39,984 nucleotides of DNA from JAKQDH01 sp029558835 (GTDB taxonomy: Bacteria > Planctomycetota > Phycisphaerae > UBA1845): assembly GCA_035356615.1 (NCBI GenBank), contig DAOQSN010000043.1, positions 1 to 39,984 of the forward strand, given 5' to 3'. The notes under the pieces were generated by a model. That model saw only the letters and a list, made by a program, of their open reading frames with translations, was not told the origin of the DNA and made no database searches. Made by a program: the position numbers and the translations under genes. Below, one piece after another: positions 26,357 through 36,100 of this stretch. Position 1 is the stretch's first letter. Every line of letters starts with the position of its first letter.

Positions 26357-27412
26357 TGTCTGCCTCCTCGTGGCGGAAAGAGAGGACCCGCCACCTGAAC
26401 GCACCCAGACGCGATTCGATTCTCGTACCCGGATCGCCGCGTCAGGTCAAGCCCGACGTGGAACGCGCCGTGGCCGGCGGCGGAGCGGGGCACAGATGTC
26501 CGTGGGGGAGCGCGGCGCGACGGCCCCCCCAGAGCCTGTGTGACGCTGAACGCCGCAGCCGGTCCTGCGGGGGGTGGGGGCCACGCGAGGGGTCAGGGTG
26601 GTACCGATCCCCGGTCTCCGGAGTGGTGATGACGAAGTGCAGGTTGGGCCGTTGCTTTGCGGTGGCTTGGCGGGGGAGGGGATCGGTTACGGATGGGCCC
26701 TTGGAATCGTGGTCAGGGTGGGTGAACCCCGTCCGACCGCCCGACAGGCCGCCCGGAGGCGGTGCCGCGCTCGACGCCTGCTTAGTTTGGCTCCTGTTTG
26801 GTAAAGCCCAGGCTTCAGGCTGCGCCGGCGGTCCGTAGAGCTCATACGGCAAACGGGCGTCACTAGGCGGTCTTCCGCCCGAGGAAGTCTGCCGGATTCG
26901 GCGCAGACGCCGAGACCGATAATGCCTCGGCGGTGTCGCCATCCCTGGCTCGCCCGGTGGTCGCGTGCCGTGCCCATGCCCGAACCTGCTGCGGCGGTGC
27001 GTCTTCCGGCGGCTCGGTGACGTACGCCCGGCTGCCCATCGCGACCGAGACGATGTCGCACCCGCCGGCGGCCGTCCGCGTCCCTGATCGCTACGGGTTC
27101 GACCGTGACAAGTTCGCACAACTCCTCTGGCGGAGCGCGGAGGTACGGGCCCTCGTGCCGGGATAACAGCGCGAGAAGCGTGTACGCAGAGGGGCCGGGG
27201 GGTGGTGCAAGGGCCCTGGATGGCTCGGCAGCCGAGCGAGGCAGGGGTGCCTGGGGAACCGCGGTTCAGCCGCCCGGCGGACTCCGAAGTGCCCGATCGG
27301 CGATTGTCGCAGTTCAGATTCGCGCGTCTGCGCGGTATACTGGGTAGCGCTTTCGTACCGGGCTCGGACGGTGGGGGGTTGAGGGCGGTAGGGGTCGCCA
27401 GGAGAGTGCACA
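26357..27412. other. 1 kb divergent intergenic region
   Basis: This region lies between the divergent sulfatase and hydrolase genes. The right end holds the hydrolase promoter (27313-27341). A near-palindrome AAGCC-CA-GGCTT lies at about 26805-26816. One short minus-strand frame, 26863-27039 (58 residues beginning MGSRAYVTEPPED, ending DFLGRKTA), has somewhat protein-like composition. It has no recognised relative and no clear ribosome site, so it may be a gene relic or chance. Other open frames here are Arg/Pro-rich artefacts. Confidence 0.5.
27313..27341 (+). promoter_or_regulatory. Sigma70-type promoter of the hydrolase gene
   Basis: TTCAGA at 27313-27318 (four of six matches to TTGACA) and TATACT at 27336-27341 are separated by exactly 17 bases. 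It lies 72 bases upstream of the ATG at 27413, on the coding strand of the hydrolase. Transcription would start near 27348. Confidence 0.6.
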
Positions 27413-30388
27413 ATGGGGCGAGGGTTCAGATGGCCTTGGCTGGCTGCGGCGTTGTTGACGGTTGGGGTGGTTGGTGCGGCCGGGGCTCCGGCCGGTTATC
27501 AGGGCTTCTACGACTGCCTGGCCGGGCCGGAGGTTGAGGTTCCACCGGCCTGCGCCGCGCTGCATGATGCAGACGGCGACGGGGACGTTGACCTGGCCGA
27601 CTTCGCCGAGTTCCAGGTCGCGTACCTCGGAGAGGTGGTCATCGAGACGCAGCTCGCGGGCAACGCGCTGACCGTCTACCCCTTCTTCGAATACGTGACG
27701 GCGTTCAACGTCAGCGCCACGGTCCAGATCGGCGTGGATCCGACGCTGCTGCCGGCGTTGGTCGGCGCGACCACCGACGTGTACATCGTGGCCGACAAGA
27801 CCCTGGAGGAGTGGGAGAGTGATCCGACGCTGACGGACGTGCGCGGCGCGCCCCAGGCGATCACCTGGGGCGGGACTACCGTGCAGCAGAACACCTTCCG
27901 GATCGCGACGGCCAACCAGCTCAGCGCGAGCGCCGGCACGGGAGTCGGCGTCGGCTACGACCTGGTGATCGACGCCAACCGCAACGGCATGCTGGACGGG
28001 GGCGATTGCGTTGACGGCTATCGGTACCGCGCGGGCTTCTACGTGGTGGCCGACCTCGTGGCGCTGGGGCCGCTGGCGACCACCTCCGTCACCTACAGCG
28101 GCGGGTCCTGGCTCGGCCAGCGCACCTGGTATCCCACCGGCATTGCGTCCCTGGGAGAACTGCCGCTGGTGGTCATCAGCCACGGCAACGGTCATGACTA
28201 TACGTGGTACGACTATCTCCAGCAGCACCTGGCGTCGTATGGCTACGTGGTGATGAGCCACCAGAACAACACCTCGCCGGGGATCGAGACCGCGTCCACG
28301 ACGACGCTGACCAACACGGACTACTTCCTGGGGCACCTGAGCACGATCGCCGGGGGGGTGCTGCAAGGTCACGTGGACGAGCACGAGATCATCTGGATCG
28401 GTCACAGCCGCGGCGGGGAGGGTGTGGTGCGGGCCTACGACCGCCTGCACGACGAGCACTACACGCCGGCGAACTTCGCGCTGCGCGACGTGCTGCTGGT
28501 GTGCAGCATCGCGCCGACCGACTTCCTCGGGCCGACCCAGAGTGACCCGCACGACGTGGACTACTTCCTGATCTACGGCTCCGCGGACGGCGACGTGGGC
28601 GGCTACCCGGACAATGACGTGGCGGACTCGTTCAACATTTACGAGCGGGCCCAGGGCTTCCGCCAGTCCGTGTACGTGCACGGCGCCGACCACAACGATT
28701 TCAATTGTTGCGGGACGGATGATTTCACCGGGCCGTCGGGCACCGCCATCGGCCGCCCGGAGGCCCAACGGGTGGCGAAGGCGGCCTTTCTGGCGCTGAT
28801 CAAGCACGAGGTGGAAGGTAACGTGCCCGCGAAGGATTTCCTCTGGCGACAATACGAGGATCTCAAACCCATCGGCGTCGCCGCCACGACCACGGTGATC
28901 CTGGAGTACAAGGAGGGTGCGGGCAGCTTGTTCGTGGACGATTTCCAGGCGCAGAGTTCGCTGGCGGTGAGCAGCTCCGGCGGCGCGGTCACCTATGACG
29001 TGCCGAATCCGTATGAAGGACTGATGAATGACGCCGACGGCACGTTCACCTGGGCTACTTCCGATCCGATGAACGGCATGACCCGCGCGCGCACCGCGGA
29101 TACCACGAAGGGGGTGGTGTTTGACTGGGCTTCGGGAACCACGCGCTTCCTGGAGTTCGGGATCGTCCCCGCGGCGCGCGACGTGTCCGGCTACGAGTAC
29201 CTCTCGCTGCGCGCGTGCCAACAGACCCGGCACCCACAGACGACCGCCGAGCTCAGCGATCTCACCTTCACGGTCAGCCTGCGGGATGGGGCGGGGACGG
29301 TCAGCGCCATCAACATCGGCGCCTACGGCGGCGGCATCGAGGAGCCCTACCAGCGTACCGGCTCCGGTACCGGCGCCGGCTGGCAGAACGCTTTCGAGAC
29401 GGTCCGCCTGCGCTTGACCGACTTCCAGCGCAACGGCGTGGCGCTCGACCTGACCGACATCGTGGCCGTCCGCCTGGATTTCGGGACCGGCTTCGGCTCG
29501 TCCCGCGGGCGGCTGGGTTTCGACGACCTGCAATTCAGCAAGGATCGCAACCCGGGCGGGCTCACCGTGCGGGCCGTCAGCGTTCCCGATTACATTCCGC
29601 CCGGGCAGCCCACGACGCTGCAGGTCGCCATCCGGGCCCGCGGCGAGACCTACGTTCCGGGCAGCGGCTACCTGCGGTACCGGTACGACGGCGGGCAGTA
29701 CCAGGCGCTGCCGCTTACGCTGGTATCCGACGGAGTCTTCGAGGCCACGCTGCCGCCCGCCGCCTGCGGCGAGCTGCCGGAGTTTTACTTCCTGGCGGAG
29801 GGCAGCATCAGCGGCCCCGTGACCGATCCGCCCGGCGCGCCGGGTAGCGTGTACAGCGCCCCGGTCAGTAACTGGACCGATTTCTACGAGCAACTGCTGG
29901 ACACTAACCCGGGCTGGACGATCTCCGGTGGCCTGTGGGCATACGGCCAGCCGACCGGGGGCGGCGGACAGTACGGCGGTCCCGATCCGACCAGCGGCTA
30001 CAGCGGCACTAACGTCTACGGTTACAACCTAAGCGGCGATTACGAGAACAGCCTGCCCGAGCGGCACCTGACCACGTCCGCGATCAACTGCACGGGCCGC
30101 ACCGGCGTGCGGCTGTCTTTCTGGCGCTGGCTCGGCGTGGAGCAGCCGCAGTACGACCATGCCTACGTGCGCGTCAGCACGAACGGCAGCACCTGGACGA
30201 CCGTGTGGCAGAATGCCAGCGAGATCGCCGACACGGCCTGGACGTTCCAGGCGATCGATATCTCGAGCGTGGCGGACAATCAGCCCACCGTCTACCTCCG
30301 CTGGACGATGGGCACCACCGATACCGCCTGGCAGTATTGTGGCTGGAACATTGACGACGTGCGGCTATCCGCTCTCCAGTGCCCGTAA
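27413..30388 (+). CDS. Secreted alpha/beta hydrolase with dockerin-like and C-terminal beta-domains
   Basis: A 991-residue secreted enzyme with a signal peptide at about 1-26. A dockerin-like module sits directly after it at about 29-72 (FYDCLAGP, then DADGDGDVDLADFAEFQ), an unusual N-terminal position. An alpha/beta-hydrolase domain runs from about 240 to 450. It has a VVISHGNG oxyanion region, the nucleophile elbow GHSRG with Ser332, a likely acid in IYGSADGDV, and a likely His in VHGADHNDFN. It resembles dienelactone-hydrolase/chlorophyllase-type esterases, but the substrate is unknown. Further beta-domains follow. The last 155 residues (NPGW to GWNIDDVRL) closely match the C-terminus of the C25 peptidase at 33112. 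AGGAG at 27400-27404, eight bases ahead, supports the start. Confidence 0.85.
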   Translation: MGRGFRWPWLAAALLTVGVVGAAGAPAGYQGFYDCLAGPEVEVPPACAALHDADGDGDVDLADFAEFQVAYLGEVVIETQLAGNALTVYPFFEYVTAFNVSATVQIGVDPTLLPALVGATTDVYIVADKTLEEWESDPTLTDVRGAPQAITWGGTTVQQNTFRIATANQLSASAGTGVGVGYDLVIDANRNGMLDGGDCVDGYRYRAGFYVVADLVALGPLATTSVTYSGGSWLGQRTWYPTGIASLGELPLVVISHGNGHDYTWYDYLQQHLASYGYVVMSHQNNTSPGIETASTTTLTNTDYFLGHLSTIAGGVLQGHVDEHEIIWIGHSRGGEGVVRAYDRLHDEHYTPANFALRDVLLVCSIAPTDFLGPTQSDPHDVDYFLIYGSADGDVGGYPDNDVADSFNIYERAQGFRQSVYVHGADHNDFNCCGTDDFTGPSGTAIGRPEAQRVAKAAFLALIKHEVEGNVPAKDFLWRQYEDLKPIGVAATTTVILEYKEGAGSLFVDDFQAQSSLAVSSSGGAVTYDVPNPYEGLMNDADGTFTWATSDPMNGMTRARTADTTKGVVFDWASGTTRFLEFGIVPAARDVSGYEYLSLRACQQTRHPQTTAELSDLTFTVSLRDGAGTVSAINIGAYGGGIEEPYQRTGSGTGAGWQNAFETVRLRLTDFQRNGVALDLTDIVAVRLDFGTGFGSSRGRLGFDDLQFSKDRNPGGLTVRAVSVPDYIPPGQPTTLQVAIRARGETYVPGSGYLRYRYDGGQYQALPLTLVSDGVFEATLPPAACGELPEFYFLAEGSISGPVTDPPGAPGSVYSAPVSNWTDFYEQLLDTNPGWTISGGLWAYGQPTGGGGQYGGPDPTSGYSGTNVYGYNLSGDYENSLPERHLTTSAINCTGRTGVRLSFWRWLGVEQPQYDHAYVRVSTNGSTWTTVWQNASEIADTAWTFQAIDISSVADNQPTVYLRWTMGTTDTAWQYCGWNIDDVRLSALQCP

Positions 30389-30423
30389 GATCAGCACTTT
30401 TTCACCCGAAAGGTGTACAGGAT

Positions 30424-31050
30424 ATGAAAGCTGTGATGTTCGCGACTCTGACGATCCTTTGCGTGCCGGCTGCCGGTCTGCTGGCGGAGCCGCCGGCGCT
30501 GCCCACGACGCCGGCGGCGGTGCAGCAGGTGCTGTACGCCCGGCCGTTCACTCTCGAACAAGGCTACGAATTCGCCTGGCGCAAAGAGAAACCCACCGTT
30601 ACCGAGGGTTACATCCTGGTGCTCAAGGTGGACCCGGCCCTCGTGTACCCGCGGCAGACCGCCGAGCCGGTGCTCTACATCGGCGACACGACCGCCCAGC
30701 GCGTCAACGTCGGGTATCCCTCTGGCAGCGTGGTGGTGATCGTGCCCTGCAAGGTCGCCGATTTCGACCTGCAGAAGACGCTCATCTGGTTCGGCACGCC
30801 CGAGTTGCCCGAACGCTGCACGGCCGGGACCATTGCCGAGGAGCGGGCCAAGGCTGAGAAGGCCGGCATTCAACCGCCGTCCGCGGCCACGGTTGACGCC
30901 GCCCGCGCCGAAGGCGGCGAGCCACTCAGCGTCAAGGACGCTTACGAGCTGCAGCGGCAAGTCGCGCCGCTCATCAAGCAGTATGCGCCCGACGAGTCTG
31001 AGCGGGCCGACAATCTGCTGGCTCCGCGCGTCGAAGAGAAGAAGCGCTAG
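30424..31050 (+). CDS. Small secreted protein of unknown function
   Basis: A 208-residue protein with an N-terminal signal peptide (MKAVMFATLTILCVPAAGLLA). The rest is soluble: a beta-rich middle with GYILVLKVDPALVYPRQTAEPVLYIGD and a helical, charged C-terminus. I do not recognise a family. The ATG at 30424 is chosen over the in-frame start at 30379 because it begins the signal peptide and does not overlap the hydrolase gene; AAAGG lies upstream. It follows the hydrolase by 35 bases and is probably cotranscribed with it. Confidence 0.75.
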   Translation: MKAVMFATLTILCVPAAGLLAEPPALPTTPAAVQQVLYARPFTLEQGYEFAWRKEKPTVTEGYILVLKVDPALVYPRQTAEPVLYIGDTTAQRVNVGYPSGSVVVIVPCKVADFDLQKTLIWFGTPELPERCTAGTIAEERAKAEKAGIQPPSAATVDAARAEGGEPLSVKDAYELQRQVAPLIKQYAPDESERADNLLAPRVEEKKR

Positions 31051-31539
31051 TCGGCCGCGCGATCCATTGCCTTGACGAGGGTAGTCTCAGGGCATGTAGA
31101 AACCGGTTGCGGAGCGGCGTCGCTGCCCCGTCGGGCGGTGGGTGCACGCGGCGCCGATTGGCCAACGGCAGGCAGTCATCTCACTTGGCCGCCCGCTGTG
31201 GTGGAACGCGCTGCGGCCTGCGGCCAACCAGCCCGCATGGCCGTCCTGCCCGATCCTCACCACAATGAGGTCTAACCTCGGCAGTGCCCGAGATTCCGGC
31301 GGCCCTGGTGAAACGAGCAGCGCCAGTTCAACTCTTCTCCGCGCGCCAGTCGGTTCGATTCGCCCATACTGGTCGTTCTCGGTATCATCGGCCCCGGCGT
31401 GATGACGGCGGCTGGGCGCCTTCGCGTCTTGCCGGTGCGCGCCGATGTGGAGCAAGGGTTCGTCGATTCCAAGCGCGTCGGTGGGCCCAGCTTGACGCGA
31501 ACCGTGATTGTCCGCCGTGGAGCGACTTAGTACCCAGTT
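31051..31539. other. Intergenic region with a possible gene relic
   Basis: This 489-base gap lies between the small secreted protein and the GH57 gene. Plus-strand bases about 31309-31530 are open and end in TAG. They contain FDSPILVVLGIIGPGVMTA followed by charged sequence. The hydrophobic part recalls an N-terminal membrane segment (for example NRAMP-type transporters), but nothing else of such a gene is present. It is best treated as a relic or chance. No terminator is evident. Confidence 0.4.
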
Positions 31540-33024
31540 GTGAACCCCATTGCGGGCCAAAGAATGAGCGAAGCCCTTCCAGGATGTCTCGGTGACCTCC
31601 CCAATATCTGCGGGCGAGAGGATCTGATCCGCGCGGCCTTGGCCCGTACGGACCGGCGTCCCTTATCCGACAGCGGTGTCGATTTCGCGCGTATCCAGAG
31701 CGCGTTTGCCGTTGCGCTGCACATGCACCAGCCGTTGATTCCGGCCGGCGGGGACGATTTGCGCACGGCCGGGATTATCAGCAACCTCCAGCACATGCTG
31801 GAGTGTCCCAACGATGCGGATCATCACAACGCGTCGGTCTTTCGCTGGTGCTACAAACGCCTGGCCGAGTTCATCCCACAACTCGTCCGCGTTGGTCGCC
31901 GGCCGCGGGTGATGCTCGACTACTCGGGCTGTCTGCTCCACGGCCTGGTGGCGATGGGGGCGGAGGACGTGCTCGAAAGCCTGCGGGCGCTCACCTGCGC
32001 TCCAGCATACCGGCCGTGTGTCGAGTGGCTGGGCTCGGCCTGGGGCCATCCCGTGGCGCCCTCGACGCCCGTGCAGGACTATCGCCTGCACGTGCAGGCG
32101 TGGCAGCACCACTTCGCGGCGCTCTTCGGGATGGAAGCCCTGGCGCGCGTACGCGGGTTCTCGTCCGCCGAAATGGCGCTCCCCAACCACCCGGACGTCT
32201 GCTACGAATTCGTGCAGACGCTGCGGGAATGCGGATACCGCTGGGTGCTTGTGCAGGAACACACCGTCGAGCCGGCCGAGCAGGGCGGCCCGATTCGACG
32301 GCCCCACCTTCCCCACCGCCTCGTGGCCAGGAACTCGCGCGGCCAGGCCACCAGTATCATCGCCATCATCAAGACCCAGGGCAGCGATACCAAGCTCGTC
32401 GGCCAGATGCAGCCCTATTACGAAGCCAAGGGCCTATCCCGAATCGAGCTGGCCGGCCAGGCGATTCCCCCGCTGGTGACCCAGATCGCCGACGGCGAAA
32501 ACGGCGGCGTGATGATGAACGAGTTTCCTCCGAAGTACATGCAGGTCATGGAGGAGGCCTCCGGCAGCGCAACGCCGCCTTTGAATGTCACTGAGTATCT
32601 TGATTATCTCGAATCCCTGGGCATCACGCCGGAGGCCTTCCCCGCCATCCAGCCGACCATGCAGCAGCGGATTTGGGACCGGTTTGCGGCGGGCGCGGGG
32701 CCGGCGGCAATGGACGAACTCATCGCGCAGCTCCAGCGGGAAGACCAACGGTTCCACATGGAGGGTGGAAGCTGGACGAACAACCTATCATGGGTGCGAG
32801 GATACCAACACGTGCTCGGGCCCATGGCTGCCGCCAGCGCACGCTTTGCGGAGAAGGTCGCGTCCCCGGGCGTCTGCCCGTCCGATCCGCGCTATCGCCG
32901 CGCGCTGTTTCACCTGCTCCTCACCCAAACGAGCTGCTTTCGCTACTGGGGCGAGGGCATTTGGGCCGACTACGGCCGCGAACTCTGCCGCCGCACGGTG
33001 GCCATCCTGGACCGCGACTTCTGA
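31540..33024 (+). CDS. GH57-type glycoside hydrolase
   Basis: A 494-residue cytoplasmic-looking protein with no signal peptide. It shows the glycoside hydrolase family 57 pattern: HMHQP at 61-65 (region I), SAWGHPV at about 166-172 (region II), GFSSAEMALP with Glu211 as the likely nucleophile (region III), and ADGENGG with Asp318 as the likely acid/base (region IV). GH57 enzymes act on alpha-glucans (amylase, branching enzyme, 4-alpha-glucanotransferase); which reaction applies here cannot be read from sequence. The frame opens at GTG 31540; ATG 31564 is equally possible, as neither has a clear ribosome site. It is convergent with the C25 peptidase gene, 87 bases away, where a TCGCGC/GCGCGA hairpin (33048-33067) lies. 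Confidence 0.83.
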   Translation: MNPIAGQRMSEALPGCLGDLPNICGREDLIRAALARTDRRPLSDSGVDFARIQSAFAVALHMHQPLIPAGGDDLRTAGIISNLQHMLECPNDADHHNASVFRWCYKRLAEFIPQLVRVGRRPRVMLDYSGCLLHGLVAMGAEDVLESLRALTCAPAYRPCVEWLGSAWGHPVAPSTPVQDYRLHVQAWQHHFAALFGMEALARVRGFSSAEMALPNHPDVCYEFVQTLRECGYRWVLVQEHTVEPAEQGGPIRRPHLPHRLVARNSRGQATSIIAIIKTQGSDTKLVGQMQPYYEAKGLSRIELAGQAIPPLVTQIADGENGGVMMNEFPPKYMQVMEEASGSATPPLNVTEYLDYLESLGITPEAFPAIQPTMQQRIWDRFAAGAGPAAMDELIAQLQREDQRFHMEGGSWTNNLSWVRGYQHVLGPMAAASARFAEKVASPGVCPSDPRYRRALFHLLLTQTSCFRYWGEGIWADYGRELCRRTVAILDRDF

Positions 33025-33047
33025 TCCCTGCCCCCCAGGACCTCACC

Positions 33048-33067
33048 TCGCGCGGCGGGTGGCGCGA
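33048..33067. terminator. Possible hairpin between convergent genes
   Basis: TCGCGC (33048-33053) and GCGCGA (33062-33067) form a six-base-pair stem with an eight-base loop, between the 3' ends of the GH57 and C25 peptidase genes. There is no T-tract on either side, so a terminator role is only suggested by position. Confidence 0.25.
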
Positions 33068-33111
33068 CGCTCCCCGGTGCCCCCCCGATGGCCGGCGAGC
33101 CGTCGCGAACG

Positions 33112-36100
33112 TCAATCGCCGTCGCCCGCGAAGAGCACCTGGAAGTAAGCGAAGTCAGCGAGATCGACGCTGCCGTCGCCAAGCAGGTCCGCGCGGCCAC
33201 AGCCGGACGGGGCGGCAACCGCCGGACCGCTGAGGCAGGCGGCGAGGACGCTGAAGTCGTCCAGGTCCACGTCGCTGTCGCCGTCGAGGTCGCCCTCGTC
33301 GGGCTCCACGTCCCAACCCCAGAACTGGACGTCGTCGATGTTCCAGCCCGAGTAGGGGAAGGCACTGCTCCGGATGCGGTATGCCCAGCGGACATACACG
33401 GCCGGCTCATGATCGGCGAGCGCGGACAGATCGAAGCTCTGCTGCGACCAAGCGTTGTCCGTGACGGCCACGTTGGACGGATTCTGCCACAGCGTCACCC
33501 AATCCACACCGTTGTTCGAGGCTTCGACACTGGCCGAGGCGTAGGAGCGAACATCCGTGTTCAGCCAGCGCTGGAACTTCAGCGTCACCTCCTCGACTCC
33601 AGTGAAGTCCAGCGGCCCGACGGTCAGGTAGTAGGGTCCGCCCGGTGTCGTCGAGTAGTCGCCGTTGAGGTTGACTCCATAGACGTTGGCGCCGGTGGCC
33701 CCGCCATTCGGATCGGGGAAGCCGTAGTGGATCCCGCCGTGGCCGGTCGGCTGCCCGAAGGCCCACTGACTGCCCGGGGTGACGGCCCAGCCGGGATTGG
33801 AGTTAAGGGAGCAGCCGTACATGACGGCCGCGCCGCCCACCGCGATCGTTACCGTTGCCACGTTGGATCCCATCGTTGCATCGCGGGCCGAGAAGTCGAA
33901 CGAGGCTCTCGCGTTCTGGCCGAAAGGCGGTTCATAGCGCACCGTGTTGCCGCCCACCAACGTGTAGGGCACTGCGTCAATCAAGCCGGCGTCCGGATCG
34001 CTCAGGCTGCCCCACAGCGGCAGGGTCTCGATGATGTAGGTCAGGGGGTCCCCGTTCGGGTCAGAGGCGGACAAGGTGATGTCCCCGGGCGTGGTGATCG
34101 GCGTGGCCCAGTTCAGGTCGTGCGCTACCGGGTCCCAATCCGGACCACCCACCGTCAACGTAACGACGCTGGTGACGGAGTCGCCGCCCTCCGGCGGCGT
34201 CCCGCCGTCGGTGGCCTTGAAATAAAACGGATCCATGCCCCAGTAGCCGGGCGGCGGCTGGTAGGCGACCTGATTACCGCCACCGGCCAGCGTGTAGGGC
34301 ACGCCGGTGATGGGACCGGCCCAGGGATCGGTAAGTTGGCCGTGGCTCGGCAAGCTGGTGATGAGGTAGGTCAGTGTACCCGGTGGGTAAGGCAACCCGT
34401 CATCAAACGCCTGCAGGGTGATGGTCATCCCCACGTCGACCGCGGTGCTGACGACCACGTTCCTGACCCGCGGCGGCCGGGGTCCGCAAGCTCCCAGGTC
34501 GGACAGGTCGGTTTCGTAGTAGTACGGGTCCACACCGTTGCCTGCCGACAGCCCGGCCAGCCCGTCGGCGGCGACCATCGACAGGTAGCTGAGCGTGATG
34601 GTGCCGTTGGCGAACATCTCGATCTGGAAGGTGTTGGAATTGCCCGTGCCGTACTCAGGGACGTTTGCGTAGGTGACTGCGACCCAGTCGCCGCAGTCCT
34701 TCCAGGTCACGCTGCCGCCCGCGGCCGGGTTCAGATCATCGAACCAGGCGGAGATCCGCGGCCGGTCGAAGTGGCGGGCGATGGTCTCCGTGGGGCTCAC
34801 ATCCCCGCTCCCGAACGTGACGTAGCCGTTGGAGCCCACGTAAAACGTGCCGTAGCTGACGCCATACAGGGACACCGTGGCGCCACCGGCCAGCGTGACC
34901 AGCGCGTAATCATCGTTGCCGCCGTAGGTGAAGGCCACGGGCGTTCCCCCGGTGGGGTCGGTGGGCAGTTGGGTGATTTCCTGGGCACAGGCGCTGTAGA
35001 AATCGACGGAACCGTCGGGGGTGAAGATGAGGCTCGTATTGCCTAGGTCGTTGCCCCCGGGGGTGAACAGTTCGGTGAAGTAGTACGGGATCTTGGGCGT
35101 GACGAACGCGTAGCAGGCGCCGCCGTTATCGTCGGTGGCGGCGTTGCCGGCCTCGTCGTCGGTGGTGACGGTGTAGAAGTACGTGGCGTTGTCGTCAAGC
35201 CCGGTGAGGTGCACCGTCGGAGCGGTGGAGTAGCCGCTGCCGGTGACGGTCTCGGTCAGGCTGCCGCAGGAGAAGCCGAAGTGAACCGTGCCGCGGGCCG
35301 GTTCGTCGGCGGCGAAGGCGATGGTTGCGTTCCGACCGTCGATGACCTGGGCCGCGACGGCGGAGATGACCGGCGGCGTGCAGTCCACGACGGCGGTCGC
35401 GGTCACCGGGATGCCGCTGCCGCCGTGGCCGTCGTCCGCGTCGACGTAGGTGACGGTGACCGTGTCACCTTCCGCCACCAGCAACACGCCGACGGCGTCG
35501 GTCGTACTGATGACGATCGCGCCCTCGAACTTCGCCGAGGAGGGCAGCGTCTCGACCAGCGTGACCTGCTCCCCCGCGGTCTCCGAATCGGAACCGATGG
35601 TGACGACCACGGTCTCGATGGCGTTGTCGTCGGTGTTGAGCCCGCAGTCGTTGACGAGGACGGTGGCTGTGCTCTCACACGCGTACTTGGGGCGATCCAG
35701 CGTGACGGTGCCGGCCACCATGCAGGCGGGCCGGATGCGGATGCTGGGGTCGCCGAACAGGTTCAACTCGTAGGTGCACCAGCGCATGCACTCCTCGTTG
35801 ATGCGGTAGAGGTTGTCCTCCTTGGAATCCTGGTTTGCCCGGCCCAACTCGGGCAGGTCCTCGTCGAACACGGCGTCCCAGAACTCGCGGTGGAACCGCT
35901 GCGACGCGCCGTCGGTGCCCTCGGTCACGCCCCAGCCGTACCGCGAGTTCATGATGAGCGCGAACGCACCGTAGTCGGTCTTGACGTGCATCGTCTCCGC
36001 CCAGCAGTCGAAACCGTCAAAGCGACCGGCCCAGCACGTCTGGGAATAGACGAAGCACAGGTCTGCGTTCGTCAACGCGCTCAGGATGGTGCTGTCGTAC

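Noticed and set aside
26442..27413. 323-codon minus-strand open frame in the divergent intergenic region
   Set aside because: Pro/Arg/Ser-rich with no domain, no ribosome site, and it covers the hydrolase promoter.
27314..29893. 859-codon minus-strand open frame opposite the hydrolase
   Set aside because: The plus strand has a signal peptide, GHSRG and a ribosome site; the minus frame is compositionally biased and has no domain.
33088..35046. 652-codon plus-strand open frame opposite the C25 peptidase
   Set aside because: Antisense to beta-domain repeats and the dockerin-like module; no motif of its own.
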